This document shows, one piece after another, positions 1 to 10,700 of a stretch of DNA of 64,000 nucleotides. Origin of the DNA: Harmothoe impar (Eukaryota; Annelida; Polychaeta; Phyllodocida; Polynoidae); contig OX381710.1 of assembly GCA_947462335.1 (NCBI GenBank), positions 66,397,303 to 66,461,302 of the forward strand, in the 5' to 3' direction. The notes under the pieces are model-generated. The model was given only the letters and a program-made list of their open reading frames with translations, did not search any database and was not told the DNA's origin. Position numbers and translations under genes: made by a program. Within the stretch, counting starts at the first letter, position 1. Each line of letters opens with the position of its first letter.

Positions 1-2909
1 CGCATTTTCCCAGCAATATAAGTGAATTTTAATATACATGTTTCCCTATATTTTAAAAGTTTGAATTTTTGATTGATAGGGCTGAATTCTTTCGTTTTAA
101 ATTTGATTCATTTACATGATATTCCTGGGGACGATGCTAGACCTTCTTCAGACTCTCACAACATTTTCATGATATTTGACAAATTCAAATATTACCTGTT
201 GGACTGAGCGAGGTCGAAACACTCTACGCTGGTTGGGTTCCGCTGGACCTTATCGCGGAACATGTTGGTGTAATACTCCAGGTCCCAGTCATCAAACGCC
301 AGACCTGTCCCAAACAACACCAGCAGCAGTCAGTACATCCATGTCATAAGTAGGCTATCTAACTGGAGGCTGTATAGATACCGTAATACCTGACTTATAA
401 GCCGACAGACAATTTTGAGGAGGCACTTTTATTTATTGAACGTTTTTAAACTAAGCATGATGCTACGTCACTGGCATGTTAATATATCCTATTGTGAACT
501 TTTCTAAGGAAAAGTATCTCCTATTCTAAGTTTTATTTGAGAAAATTGTTTGGCAATCCGCAAGGGTTCAGGTTTTAAAATGTAACAACAACACAGCCTC
601 GACCGGTAGTAATAATCCCTGAATGGGTAACGTGACCACGTGCCCTACCTAGATCGGCGTTTGCCTTGACGAGGGCCGCCTTGCCTTGCCCCATGATGTC
701 CACCTCGTAGACCTCCTCAGGTTTGACGCTGAGTGTGAAGCTGGTGAGTGGCTCCGTGTACCGACACTGGGTCATCCTGTCATGTAGCGCGGCCACCACC
801 CCAGACTCTGCTGCCTTCAACACTGAGCTACCATCACCTGAATAAAGTTCAAGTTAATGAGATTTTTATTTTTTTCCTAGAGAAACATCTTTACAGTTGA
901 TCTCTCTGCAAAGCTCCTCTATATAGGTACAAAGAGAAGACCTCACAGTAGGTATTGCAATATCATCTATAGAATAACAGCTAATTGTTTGTACCTATCT
1001 TTGTTTGCATTCCTAACGTCAATTCATGACCAACACGAATATGATTCTTAAATCTTAAATCTAACATGGGCCGGACAAGAGGATTCACTCCAATACTGAG
1101 GAATATTTACTCCTATATGGTGTATACTTTTCCTTTTAACTGCTACATATTGATGTTCCCTTTGTCGTTATGATGCATGAATGCAGCACTGCTAGTAGCC
1201 AGGGCTGCATTCATGCATCATGACGATGAAGGGAATAATGCATTAAAGCAAAATGCGGCCGTTTATATATGAGTTAGCCAAAACAGCGGGTCGGGAGGAG
1301 GAGTGTATCGTCCACAAGTGATCGTCATTGCTGTAAATCCTGCTTTTATATCATTAAATAATTAAAACTAATTTATCCATGACTTAGCTCAGGTGATAGG
1401 TGATAGTGCTAAGTCGTAACTTACCCGCATCAGTCGGTGTTCCGGTAAATGTGACAAGATAGCGGGTTGAGTATTCGATTCTCGTCACGTGGTCCAGTCC
1501 AATGGAGCGACACATGGAGACGGCATTGGTGGAGAATGCCGTGGAGAAGTTTAACCTGGGGGAAGAAACACATGTCGAAATGATAGTATTAGCAGAAATT
1601 CACTTATTTCTTTTCTTCAAAAAAGGTGTTTTTCCATGCTAACTCGCACGCCCCCTCTGGACACTGGGGTACAATGGTATCAATAATGCTGAAGAAATAA
1701 TCGGGGAGGCGGATTTTAATTTTTTTTAAACCTCTGGCCGCCCAAAACGTTAGTGGACCTGGGTCCAAAGATAGGTTAACTGATCAAACCTACCTTGGGC
1801 CTATTTCTATGACACAGGCACATGATGAAGGTTTGCTGGGTAGGAAGCTCTCGTCGGCGATATTCTGTTCTTCAAATGGAGTCCCGAGCAGCCATAACAG
1901 GCGACTCTTCTCTTCTTCCTTTATTACTAAATGACAATTATAAACTTTATTCAGTGAGATCAATTTAAAATGATAAGATTTGGTATATTACAGCAACTTG
2001 TTTTTAATTTACTGACATGTAAATTAAATAGGACAGGAAGAACAGCAAATTCTATTATTCTCGCTCCACCAAAAATGTGTTGCTCTGTTCACATAAATCT
2101 ACGACTTGCAGCAAAGAGGGCACGGATGCTCTTTACTCTTAAATCAGAATATCAGGCCTTAATACATGATGTCATTGATATTTCCTGTTATACAATTTCC
2201 ATATACCAAATGTAATGCTCATCTGTTATTAACCCTCTAAAGACTGCATAGTGCATTAATTAAAGCATAATGCTCTATGTCGTCATGAGAGAAGTGTATC
2301 AACTCTGTAGGGTGGTGATGCATGCAGGGATGTATTCATACATCTGACATGACAACAAAGGACAACGCATATTATAGCACGATGTGGCCCTTCAAGGGCG
2401 TAGCAGAGCGGGTGATCTGGTCGGCCGACCGGGTCGGTATCCAGGGAAAAGTGCCATCTGTGGCAGACGTCCTCCCGATTGAGTCAGGACAATCAAACAT
2501 GTTTGATATGGCCCGATTGAGTCCACCGATAGGATCGGGTCCATCTGCGTAGCTTTAGCCCTTTAAGTACACATGTCGCTAAAAGACGACATCATGCCAA
2601 CTGGTTGGGAGTATCTCAACCCCGTATGGTAGGCATGATGCTTGGAAGCAGCACTGGCAAGTGACTCGCCAGGACTGCAATCATGCATCATGACGATTAA
2701 GGGTATGATGCATTAAGGCATCATGCCGTCCTTAAAGGGTTAAAGAGAGCTGCCGTACCGTGGTCGTTGTTGGTGTCGACGTAGAAGCAGAGTTCTGTCT
2801 GCAGACTGTCCACCTTCACACCCCCAGCCGCCTTCTGGATCTTGGACACGGCTACCTCGTGCGCGCCACTCCCCAGACCGGGCTGCCGATAAAACTGGGT
2901 CACCGGCAT
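1..2909 (-). CDS. PFAS: PFAS (phosphoribosylformylglycinamidine synthase), 5' part, 5 exons, runs off left edge
   Basis: The product catalyses the ATP- and glutamine-dependent conversion of FGAR to FGAM, step four of cytosolic de novo purine synthesis. Five exons on the minus strand (2759-2909, 1794-1926, 1425-1555, 649-837, 196-304) join in phase to 713 nt, about 237 codons. The translation follows human PFAS (recalled) without gaps through the N-terminal PurS-like domain and linker: TELCFYVDT, LLWLLGTPF, GPRLNFSTAFSTN, ALHDRMTQ, GKAALVKANADLGLAF, DWDLEYYT and FDLAQSNS. The protein is normally about 1,300 aa, so roughly 80% of it (FGAM synthase core and glutaminase) lies left of the window. 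The ATG at 2909 directly follows a splice acceptor (TTTGCCCAG), so the 5'UTR is in an upstream exon, perhaps near 4224-4300. All introns seen are GT-AG. No frameshift is visible. Confidence 0.95.
196..304 (-). CDS. PFAS: PFAS coding exon 5
   Basis: Encodes LAFDDWDLEYYTNMFRDKVQ through FDLAQSNS. Acceptor GGGACAG|GT, donor AACAG|GTAAT. This is the last PFAS exon in the window; positions 1-195 hold only intron. Confidence 0.93.
649..837 (-). CDS. PFAS: PFAS coding exon 4
   Basis: Encodes DGSSVLKAAESGVVAALHDR through KANADL. Acceptor TTATTCAG|GTGATG, donor CTAG|GTAGGG. Contains the conserved LHDRMT segment. Confidence 0.93.
842..925. repeat. Short interspersed repeat fragment (SINE/LINE-tail-like)
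   Basis: The run from TTCAAGTTAATGAG through CATCTTTACAGTTGATCTC in a PFAS intron resembles 43085-43200 (TTCAAG... TTTTTATTT... CATCTTTACAGTTGGTCTC). Two copies in the window support a dispersed repeat; the class is not determined. Confidence 0.4.
1152..1262. repeat. Family A palindromic repeat, partial copy
   Basis: Arms TGATGCATGAATGCAGCACT and GGCTGCATTCATGCATCATG are complementary around a short loop, and the copy ends with GCATTAAAGCAAAATGCGGCC. It lies in a PFAS intron. The family is described in the findings. Confidence 0.7.
1425..1555 (-). CDS. PFAS: PFAS coding exon 3
   Basis: Encodes LNFSTAFSTNAVSMCRSIGL through YLVTFTGTPTDAG. Acceptor CCCAG|G, donor GCGG|GTAAG, in phase with both neighbours. 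Confidence 0.93.
1794..1926 (-). CDS. PFAS: PFAS coding exon 2
   Basis: Encodes VIKEEEKSRLLWLLGTPF through CVIEIGPR. I chose acceptor CATTTAG|TA over two nearer AGs because it has the better pyrimidine tract. It also keeps the spacing from CFYVDT to LLW identical to human (13 residues). Donor AAG|GTAGG, phase 2. Confidence 0.85.
2229..2743. repeat. Family A palindromic repeat, two adjoining copies
   Basis: Begins TTAACCCTCTAAAGACTGCA and ends CCGTCCTTAAAGGGTTAAA, the inverted family A termini. The junction near 2555 (TTTAGCCCTTTAAGTACAC) suggests two copies side by side. The right half contains the GCTGCAATCATGCATCATGA arm. It sits in PFAS intron 1, only 16 bp from the exon donor. Confidence 0.75.
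2759..2909 (-). CDS. PFAS: PFAS exon with start codon
   Basis: Encodes MPVTQFYRQPG to YVDTNNDH. The acceptor AG abuts the ATG and the donor reads CACG|GTACGG, phase 1. This matches the N-terminus of the PurS-like domain (human ...ELCYNVNW, recalled). Confidence 0.9.
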
Positions 2910-4259
2910 CTGGGCAAACAATTAGGAGATCATTAATTATCATTATTTATTTAATGTGCAGAAACAAAGTTACTATGCTTTTAAAAGTGATAAAATGGTC
3001 GTTCTCCACACCCCCATGGAGAAACTGATGCTCATTCTCCATGGCCTGTTTCTCCACGATGACATCGCCAAAATAGCTATGAAACCAATATTTAAATGTA
3101 CATCTTGATAAGATTAATCAAGAATTACATAAAATCAATAGAGATCCGTTCTAATCACACCCCTTCACACTCACTCGGCTCGGCCTTGTGTGGCACAAGC
3201 CAATGCACCCACAAGTGGAGAAAGCAGTCGTTCAGACAGATTATCGTGGACCTCTGTCTATGTATGGCTTAAATCTTGCTTGTAGGCCTTTGTGTTTTAC
3301 TGTGTGTATACTAAGGGTTGGGGTGGGTACAATGCTAACCAGTTTTCTAGAACTGTACACAATCCGTTCAGAAAAGAGGGGCAGGGGTAGAGAGGGACTG
3401 TTTATCAGTTATACCCGTTATCGTTCAGGTGCACACAGCTACATTGTGGTTACTTACATCAGGATACAGATAACCCGGGACAGATAACCCTTTCCTCCTA
3501 CTGGTGCCTACTTCCAAGAAGACGTCTTATACGTTATATAATCATAGGCCTACCTACCCACACCATGGCCATCTCTGACACTCTGTTAGTCTGTATATAT
3601 ACATCTCTATACCGTACCGTATATTATAGACTAGTTTTATTGCATCATATTCCCTTCTATAAAGGGGAGGGGTGGCATATACCGGATGTCGGGATGTATT
3701 ATATATTATATGGATTGAGCTAGGGGTTTAAGGGAATAAAATAGTGAACGGGTTATGGGCCAAGCCAAAATTGTAGCCCCTACAACTGATGACACTGATC
3801 CTAGAAAAATGAACTGTGAAGCCTGGCAAAACTTATTTTTACTCCACCAATGCAATAGTCCCCGGGAATAGTCCCCGCCCCCTCCCACTCCCCGTCAAAA
3901 CTTTAAAAAGAAAAGTAGAATCGTATAGCCTTCAGTCTCCTCTCTTCTAAACCAGCTATCCCCTTTCTATAGGCTAACAAGGGTAACATTACAGTGATCA
4001 CTCATGCATATGGTGAATGTCACTCATGCATTTGCAGAAGACCCAGACACTGAAGCCATTACTCTGCATTATCGCTCAGTTGGCGTCACGCGTCCCTGAT
4101 CAAAGTTATAAGAAGTCATAAAATCGACGATGTCAACATCTACAAGATACGTAAACAATATCAGTGTTTTCTACCTGGCCTTGCGATCACTTTCTGACAG
4201 AGGATTACACGTTAAAAATGTACCTTTTACGATGTCAAAGTTGGTGGCTCGCTTGAACT

Positions 4260-4542
4260 GTTTTGCCGGCTGATGGGTCCTGGGTTCTCGGGGAGGAGAG
4301 CGGTGGCTCACGTGACCGGGTAACCTCTTCACTCTCCCTGCGTCGCGCCTGTCGTGTTTCCCGCGCTGGCCGCGGGCGGGTAATCAATAAGTTGGAGAGG
4401 GAGGCGTCTCGCTATTGGTTGTGCCGCACTCCTAGGGTCCCACCCGCACGTTGTACATATAGGGGCTGTGCATTCAGTGTACTAACCCAGTCACAGCAGG
4501 GCAGCTGTGGGAATACGGGGCAGGAGCCACCATTTCGCAAAC
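4260..4542. promoter_or_regulatory. Divergent PFAS/innexin upstream region, CpG-rich, with E-box
   Basis: This interval is clearly GC- and CpG-richer than its surroundings and separates the two divergent genes. It contains the palindrome TCACGTGA at 4308-4315, a canonical CACGTG E-box bound by bHLH-ZIP factors. Purine synthesis genes are known MYC/MAX targets in vertebrates, so relevance to PFAS is plausible but inferred. On the minus strand, AAAAG|GTACAT at 4224 is a good donor for a PFAS 5'UTR exon whose acceptor abuts the PFAS ATG. Confidence 0.45.
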
Positions 4543-5742
4543 ATGGAGAAGGTGTTTGGGGCCTTTGCCACAATCGGAGAGATAAAGATCCGCAATGATG
4601 ACGACTTTGTGGACCGCCTCAGTCGACGCTACACCACCTTCTTCCTGATACTTTTTTCGGTCCTCGTCTCGACAAAACAGTATGTGGGAGAACCAATTAA
4701 CTGCTGGGTACCGGCCCAGTTCACTGAGAATCACGAGGAGTACGCTAACAAGATATGCTGGGTCTCCAACACATACTACATGCCATTCTCAGAGAAAATA
4801 CCTATAACAAATGAGCCGAAGGAGTCGCGGAAGATCGGCTATTACCAGTGGGTGCCGATGATTTTGCTCGGACAGAGTGTGATGTTTTTTATACCTTGTA
4901 TAGTATGGAGGCTTCTCAACCAGCGCTCTGGGATCAACTTGTCGGCCATCATAGACGGAGCCGCGACCTGCCAGAGGTCAGCCTCCATGGCCGAAAACCG
5001 GGACTCAACAATAAAATACATGGTCAACCACCTGGACGCTTACCTGGGCGCGACCCGGCCCGAATTGACTGGTGTCTGGGAACGAATAAAAGAAAGTTTA
5101 GCTAAGCGCTGCTTTTTCTTCTGTGGAAAATTATACGGTAATTACCTGTCTATGACTTATATCCTTGTTAAAGCCCTGTATATAGTAAATGCAATAGGAC
5201 AACTCTTTATGTTGAACCTCTTCCTTGGAACAGACTATCATTTATTTGGGATCACAGTGGTGGGGGCCATGCTGAGGGGTGAAGACTGGCGCCCGACCGC
5301 GCGATTCCCTCGAGTTACGCTCTGCGATTTCAGAGTACGCTCTTTGAACCAAATCAATCAGCACACAGTCCAATGTGTGCTCCCCATCAACCTCTTCAAT
5401 GAGAAGATATACGTCTTCATTTGGTTTTGGTTTGTTTTCGTTGCCATAGTGACAATCCTGAATCTATTCCATTGGATGAGCATTTCACTGACTCGCAAAA
5501 CACAAGTGGATTACATAAAGGGCCATCTCAACGCTATGGACAAGATCAACCGCGAAACCGAGAGCCAGGCCACTAAGTTTGTTCACGATTACCTGAGGAA
5601 GGACGGAGTCTTTACTCTGCGACTTGTCGCGAAAAACGCCGGGGAGGTGATAGCTGCCGAGTTGGCCTCCGCTCTCTGGGACAATTATGGACGGGAGCGC
5701 CGGCTGTTGATTGACCGTCCTGGAGCTCCAATTCTGCCCTGA
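4543..5742 (+). CDS. Innexin gap-junction/hemichannel subunit, intronless, complete
   Basis: A 399-aa innexin, a four-pass channel protein that forms gap junctions and hemichannels in the plasma membrane of protostomes. Visible hallmarks are the N-terminal segment ending DDDFVDRLSRRYT and TM1 about 31-47, followed by YVGEPINCW. Extracellular loop 1 has C54 and C72. The family signature YYQWVP (100-105) opens TM2 (about 102-123). TM3 is about 206-230. Loop 2 contains FPRVTLCDF with C261 and a second cysteine, C278. TM4 is about 288-312, then a cytoplasmic tail to 399. Two cysteines per loop is the usual pattern. The ATG at 4543 has A at -3 and G at +4. The upstream in-frame extension has only a GTG, so 4543 is preferred. 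No frameshift or internal stop. The closest type is UNC-9-like; the paralogue number cannot be assigned. Confidence 0.97.
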   Translation: MEKVFGAFATIGEIKIRNDDDFVDRLSRRYTTFFLILFSVLVSTKQYVGEPINCWVPAQFTENHEEYANKICWVSNTYYMPFSEKIPITNEPKESRKIGYYQWVPMILLGQSVMFFIPCIVWRLLNQRSGINLSAIIDGAATCQRSASMAENRDSTIKYMVNHLDAYLGATRPELTGVWERIKESLAKRCFFFCGKLYGNYLSMTYILVKALYIVNAIGQLFMLNLFLGTDYHLFGITVVGAMLRGEDWRPTARFPRVTLCDFRVRSLNQINQHTVQCVLPINLFNEKIYVFIWFWFVFVAIVTILNLFHWMSISLTRKTQVDYIKGHLNAMDKINRETESQATKFVHDYLRKDGVFTLRLVAKNAGEVIAAELASALWDNYGRERRLLIDRPGAPILP

Positions 5743-6125
5743 CCCCCAACTACACCAACCTCTAACGTTAATAATAAGGAACCGGAAACTCCCGCGGTGG
5801 AACCGGAAGTCATTATGCTGACCATAATGCAGGCGGCAGAGAGTGCGTGATATGTATCAAGGCACTAATGTATAGTGGACCCCCCTGGAGGAGGCTATTT
5901 ATAGCTCTAAGGACATTGGCGACACGTGTTGATTGTAAAGAAGGTATCAATGTGGTAATTGATTTAGCCTTTAGTATTGAGGTAATGAGTTGGCCTAGGT
6001 TGGCGTCAGAAGAAAAGGCTATGTTTAATGAGTGGGGGTGAGTAGCCTGGGGTATAGAGGTGTACGGCCCCCGGGGTAGGGGAGAACAGTGCAGTGTAGC
6101 CATCAGGACTATATTGCCGCATCAT
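5743..6125. other. Innexin downstream flank
   Basis: Presumed 3'UTR and flank. I see no AATAAA close to the stop; the first clear one on this strand is at 6943-6948, beyond a repeat. No other gene is visible. Confidence 0.4.
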
Positions 6126-6541
6126 TAACCCTTTATGGACCACGTGATTCCTAAAGTCTCAAGTGCATTTGTCGGCATGATGCATCAATGCAGCGCTGGC
6201 GAGTAACTCGCAGACAATGGGACCCGTCGGGAGTGTATCAATCCTGTAGGGTCTGTATGGTGCATGAATACATTAATGCAGCACTGGTGATTTCCTCTAC
6301 ACGGCACGTCGCTAAAAGATTACATTTGTAGTCATGACGCACCAATGCAGCCCCGACGAGTGAGTAACTCGTCGGTGCTGCATTGGTGTATCATTCCGAC
6401 CCTTTGCGAGCGTCTCAAACCCATAGGGTCGGCATGATGCCTGAATGCGGCATTGGCAAGTCACTTGCCAGGGCTGCACTCATTCATCACGACGACCAAG
6501 GGCATGGTGCATTAAGGCATTAGACCGTCGTTAAAGGGTTA
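6126..6541. repeat. Family A palindromic repeat, long copy
   Basis: Termini TTAACCCTTTATGG and CGTTAAAGGGTTAAC are inverted. Inside are several nested hairpins, including CCCCGACGAGTGAGTAACTC with CGTCGG and GGGTCGGCATGATGCC. About 415 bp. Confidence 0.8.
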
Positions 6542-6699
6542 ACGTGTTATTGAGCTCTTGTCTCTGCCCCACCCCTGGTTGTGTACGTCACGGAGGGACG
6601 CTGTACGGACGCCTCATGCAGACACACGGCACAGCTCGATGTCATTACGTCATGGCCATACAGCCAGTCATTCACCGCCCCCTGAGTGGTGTTATGGCT

Positions 6700-7120
6700 C
6701 ATCCCCCTCCCACCCCGCCGTCTGTACCCCCCCCCCCCACCCCAACACACACTCCGCCCTTACATACACACACTCACATACCCCTAGGCCAGAAAAGGGG
6801 TTGTTTCAGGTCACCAACCGTGTCTATCTAAACAGGGCCAACCCTACTTTTTTTCAAATTTTCAAATTTTCAAATTTTAATGGTTGGGTCAATTCAAGGA
6901 TATGCAGACAGCCTGGCTAGTACTTTCATGTTTTAAAAATTAAATAAAAGTCCAATCTACTCAAGGGCGTGGCAAGAAGTTTCAAAGTGACATTTTTCGG
7001 ATTGACCTTTTAGGTTTGACCTTTTTCAGGGTTGGCTAAAGTGTGTGTGTGTGTGTGGGTGTGGGTGTGTGTGTGTGTGTGTGTTGGGGGGGGGGGGTTG
7101 CCACGCCCCTGCAACACTGA
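6700..7120. repeat. Low-complexity tracts and a TTTCAGGTCA-type repeat
   Basis: Contains a C-rich run (6728-6740), a GTTGTTTCAGGTCACC block with CAGGGCCAACCCTAC (also seen at 63150-63215), and a (TG)n tract followed by a G-run at about 7039-7098. No coding evidence. Confidence 0.6.
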
Positions 7121-7574
7121 CCTTAGACTTTCTTCTCATGTTACCTGAAACATGTTTTGGCCCTATCACCACAAACCGTCCTCAGTATCCGTGCATATTT
7201 GAGTGGGGACAAATACTATGAGAGTCGGGGTTATCCATTGAACCAGAGGGAGGAGGGGGAGGGTAGGTATGCATTGAGGGAGCGGGTCTATATATGTGCC
7301 TAAGATGTATTGACCTTAGCACTCACCGACTCATAACTCACAGCGCTGAGAGCAGCTCACAGAACAACTCACACCAACTCACACTCACCTGCTCACCCAC
7401 TCACCAGCCACTCCAGGTCCCCAAATAGGGACATGTCCCCAGCTCAAACATTGGTTCGGGAGTGCTTGGTTATTAATTAGTGAACACTCCCTGATACAAC
7501 GCCTACATCCCCAGATATATGCTATATATCCACCTGTGCTGTATCATGCTGACCATCTTACAATTCATTATTGT

Positions 7575-7778
7575 GCTGTCTCCTTTGTCGGCATGATGCA
7601 TGCATGAGTAAGTTGGACCAGGCCTGCATTAATGCATCATGCTAAACGTTGGGATTGTATCAGTCCTGTAGTTTCAGTACAATGCTTGAATGCAACCTAG
7701 GCGAGTTACTCGCCAGTGCTACATCCGTCAAATGGTATATTGCATTAAAGCAGCACGATTCAGCCCTTAAAGGGTTAA
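7575..7778. repeat. Family A palindromic repeat
   Basis: Shows TTTGTCGGCATGATGCATGC, CTGCATTAATGCATCATGC and the terminus CAGCCCTTAAAGGGTTAAG. The left terminus is lost. Confidence 0.7.
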
Positions 7779-9159
7779 GATAGATCTGGCGTAGGGGTGA
7801 TAGGTAGGCGGGGTGGTGTGGGAGGTGGGGGGGGGGGGGGTTCTGATACAGGTGCAGATTAGGAGGTGAATTCACACGAGTACACAGGTATTCATGATGG
7901 ATTAGTCGCTCGGCTTAATCCGACACCTGCCTGCAGACCTCAGACCATGCGGACAACTCCCTATCACCACAAGGCGTCCGTACCATGTGTGTACTAGGGT
8001 ACATACGGCAGTATTAAATTAATAGGGACCAGTAATATGTATATAATTATGCAGATTATATTGTGTATAAATGCCGGTTATACTATTGTGTGTATACATG
8101 TATTAAGTGGGATATGCCCATGTGTACAACTGAGATAGGCGTGTGTGTAAACTGGCTTTATATGAGGATACGTATATATGTATATAGGTATCAAATTGTT
8201 TATATATGTACGTGTACAGAGGGTGGTATGCTTATATATGTGAACACTGGTATACTTTGTATCATTAATAATTCAAACAAAGTAACTTTCTCGTCGTGAT
8301 GAACTAATGCATTGCTGCAGCATAACGATATCAACATCGTACATGTATATAGGATCGGCATGATGTATGAACGCAGCACCGGCGAGTTGCTCACAGAACT
8401 GCATTGTATATTGGTAACATTAATAAGGGCATGCACATAGAAGTATTGCGAAAAGCAACATTTTTTGTATTATCTTGTAGAGTTGTATTTATATAGACAG
8501 AATCACAGAAATGACATAATGTTCTTATGGGAGAGTATGTACAGAGGGATATTCCCATACCGATTGAAATGGACTTCATAAGAAGTAGAAGAGATTGGTC
8601 TGTATATGTATACGGGGTCATCTAATAAGCACCAGTATTTAATTAGCCCGGCCATTTACTCGTTCGGACGAGTAAGTGTATGGAAGTGGCCGAGCACTTA
8701 CTTATGTCAATATATCATATAGGTAGACCATTATATGAATACATGATATATGCATATTTATGACAAATATGAAGGCTATAATTTATTGTAATTTAATTAT
8801 ATTAATGTAGCATCAAATGTAAGGCTTCATATTTGTTTGCAAAGGGTATTACTACAAACATCTTAAACACATGATGTATTAGAATCATAAGTATATTTAT
8901 ATTGAAGAATCAAATAATATATAGCCTAGATGTGCACTGTCATTAGGAGAGCAGTCATTCATAATTTACCTAAATGCAACATGTATATATTTTACCGTGG
9001 GATCACCAGGTATTCAGAGAATATCAAGAACTGTGAACAAAATAGCCCATAAACTATATGTTTCTGTTCATGTTTTGTTAATCTGTTATTGACATAACAT
9101 GGAGCTGTGAATATTTTCGAAATTTTAACAAGGGATCGTAGTTTTTAGCTGATTTTTAA
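7779..9159. other. Intergenic, AT-rich; degenerate family A fragment inside
   Basis: No exon-like signal on either strand. A G-run is at about 7828-7841. A TATATGTA-rich stretch covers 8030-8250. A decayed family A copy (TCGTGATGAACTAATGCATT to GAACGCAGCACCGGCGAGTT) lies at 8288-8415. Confidence 0.5.
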
Positions 9160-9492
9160 GTTAATCCTTTAGTGACTACTGCTTCAATGTGTATGTACTT
9201 TGTAGTCACGATGTATCTAGCAATATGATGTTAGTAAGTTCTTACCAACAGTACTTATACTTTCACCTATGTAATACAATGTACATGTGCAACTGAAACA
9301 CAATTTATATCTATCTTGATACATTTGACGTATGAACTCAAAAGGTTAAAGGCCGGATAGTGCTTTAATGTACAATATACATTGTCGTCATGCTTCCATC
9401 AATGGCGAGTAACTTGCCATGGCTAACTACATGCATCATAACGATACTTGGTATAACACATTAAAGCAACATGTGGCCCTTAAAGGATTGAT
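9160..9492. repeat. Family A palindromic repeat, two decayed pieces
   Basis: Pieces begin TTAATCCTTTAGTGACTACT (9160) and GGTTAAAGGCCGGATAGTGC (9343). The end at 9492 reads GTGGCCCTTAAAGGATTGA. Confidence 0.6.
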
Positions 9493-10080
9493 AATCATGC
9501 TTACTTACGTATCAATACACAAACTGCTTAATTACAACTCAGTATATCTTCTTGTGTGATATTCAGAGTGTGTGTGTCACACTGATTGGGTGGAATATCA
9601 TTGTCAACATTACAACAATACATCAGCATATCTTGTAGCTCAGATTCCATGGTATGTTACCCGATGTATATATCTGAAATATATGTCTGGGCAGTCACAC
9701 AGAAAGGATGCTCGGCGATGTACAGTAAAACCTCATTATAAGATTGATTTTTAAAAGTTGGGAAAGTGTAAAATTAGTTATTTATAACCCACTGCATCGC
9801 TGGCAGTATTAGCTTTAATTTGATACCAAATATGCCAATATTTGTCATTTTTATCTCTCTTTTTTTAATAATGCGCGCGATGATGAGAAACCATTTAATT
9901 TCTTTGAGTGGCCTTATAAAGAATAATTGCTTACAAGGGGCAAATTTGCCTCGCCAAAAGGCTCTCATTTATCTTCATAATTTTATGATTTCACAATAAA
10001 GGCGTGTATGGCGGCCGGTGCTATGTAAAGGGACACTGGGGTGAGTCCAGGTCCCTGCAGAAACTGTCCACAGCCTCAGT

Positions 10081-10700
10081 ATTAGCCACTTAATACATGA
10101 CAGGCATCATGCCTCAATGTTCATTTGTCGTCATGATGCACTGATGCAGCGCTGGTGAGTAACTATAGACCAATGCAGTAAGAAAGGGTGACTTTCCCAA
10201 AAAAAGATTTGATAAATATCTTAACTTTTCTTAGAGATGTGACTGACAAATACATAAATATAACTTCAAAATGCTGGCTTCTAATAACAGCTGTTTGAAA
10301 GATAATTGTTCTGTGAATGTCCCGATATGAGATGTTTGCAAATATAGCTATTACAGATAATGTTATGAGGATTCTGCTAAACCAATGTAAACACAACTTT
10401 ATTATGAAGAAGTCACCCTATCTTGGTGCATGGGTCTATAGCCAGCGCTGCATTGGTGCATCTAGTCTAGATCCAGAGGGCACAAAGGGGAATCAACTTT
10501 GAATCTACATTGCATCACAGACTTGAATACTATGCTATTTATGTCTGTGATTGCATCAGTATCGAAGCAACATTGACAACCAGTTTCAATGTTGATTCAA
10601 TGTTCTGTGCCTACTAGGGAGTATGGTAGACTGGAGTGGGTGAGGATGTCGACCCTTTGGGATGAAAGAATTGAAGCACTGTGCTACCCTTAAAGGGGAT
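10081..10700. repeat. Family A copy split by a nested foldback element
   Basis: Left part: CACTTAATACATGACAGGCA then TCGTCATGATGCACTGATGC AGCGCTGGTGAG. The right part resumes at 10443 with CCAGCGCTGCATTGGTGCAT and ends near CTACCCTTAAAGGGGATG. The interruption is described separately. Confidence 0.6.
10155..10443. mobile_element. Nested MITE-like foldback inside family A
   Basis: The left end reads ACTATAGACCAATGCAGTAAG AAAGGGTGACTTT. The right end reads AAGTCACCCTATCTTGGTGC ATGGGTCTATAG. These are imperfect inverted copies of about 35 bp flanking an AT-rich core. It splits the 'GCGAGTAACTCGC' loop of the surrounding family A copy. Confidence 0.5.

Noticed and set aside
1794..1914. Shorter PFAS exon 2 using a nearer AG (start at 1914)
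   Set aside because: It is also in phase but has no pyrimidine tract and shortens the spacing conserved with the human protein.
4454..4461. TACATATA as a TATA box for the innexin with an initiator at 4474-4480
   Set aside because: Spacing to the TCAGTGT initiator-like site is about 22 bp, shorter than the usual 28-32, so not called.
4507..4542. Upstream extension of the innexin from a GTG at 4507
   Set aside because: Non-ATG start and residues unlike innexin N-termini; ATG 4543 gives the expected MEKVFG-type start.
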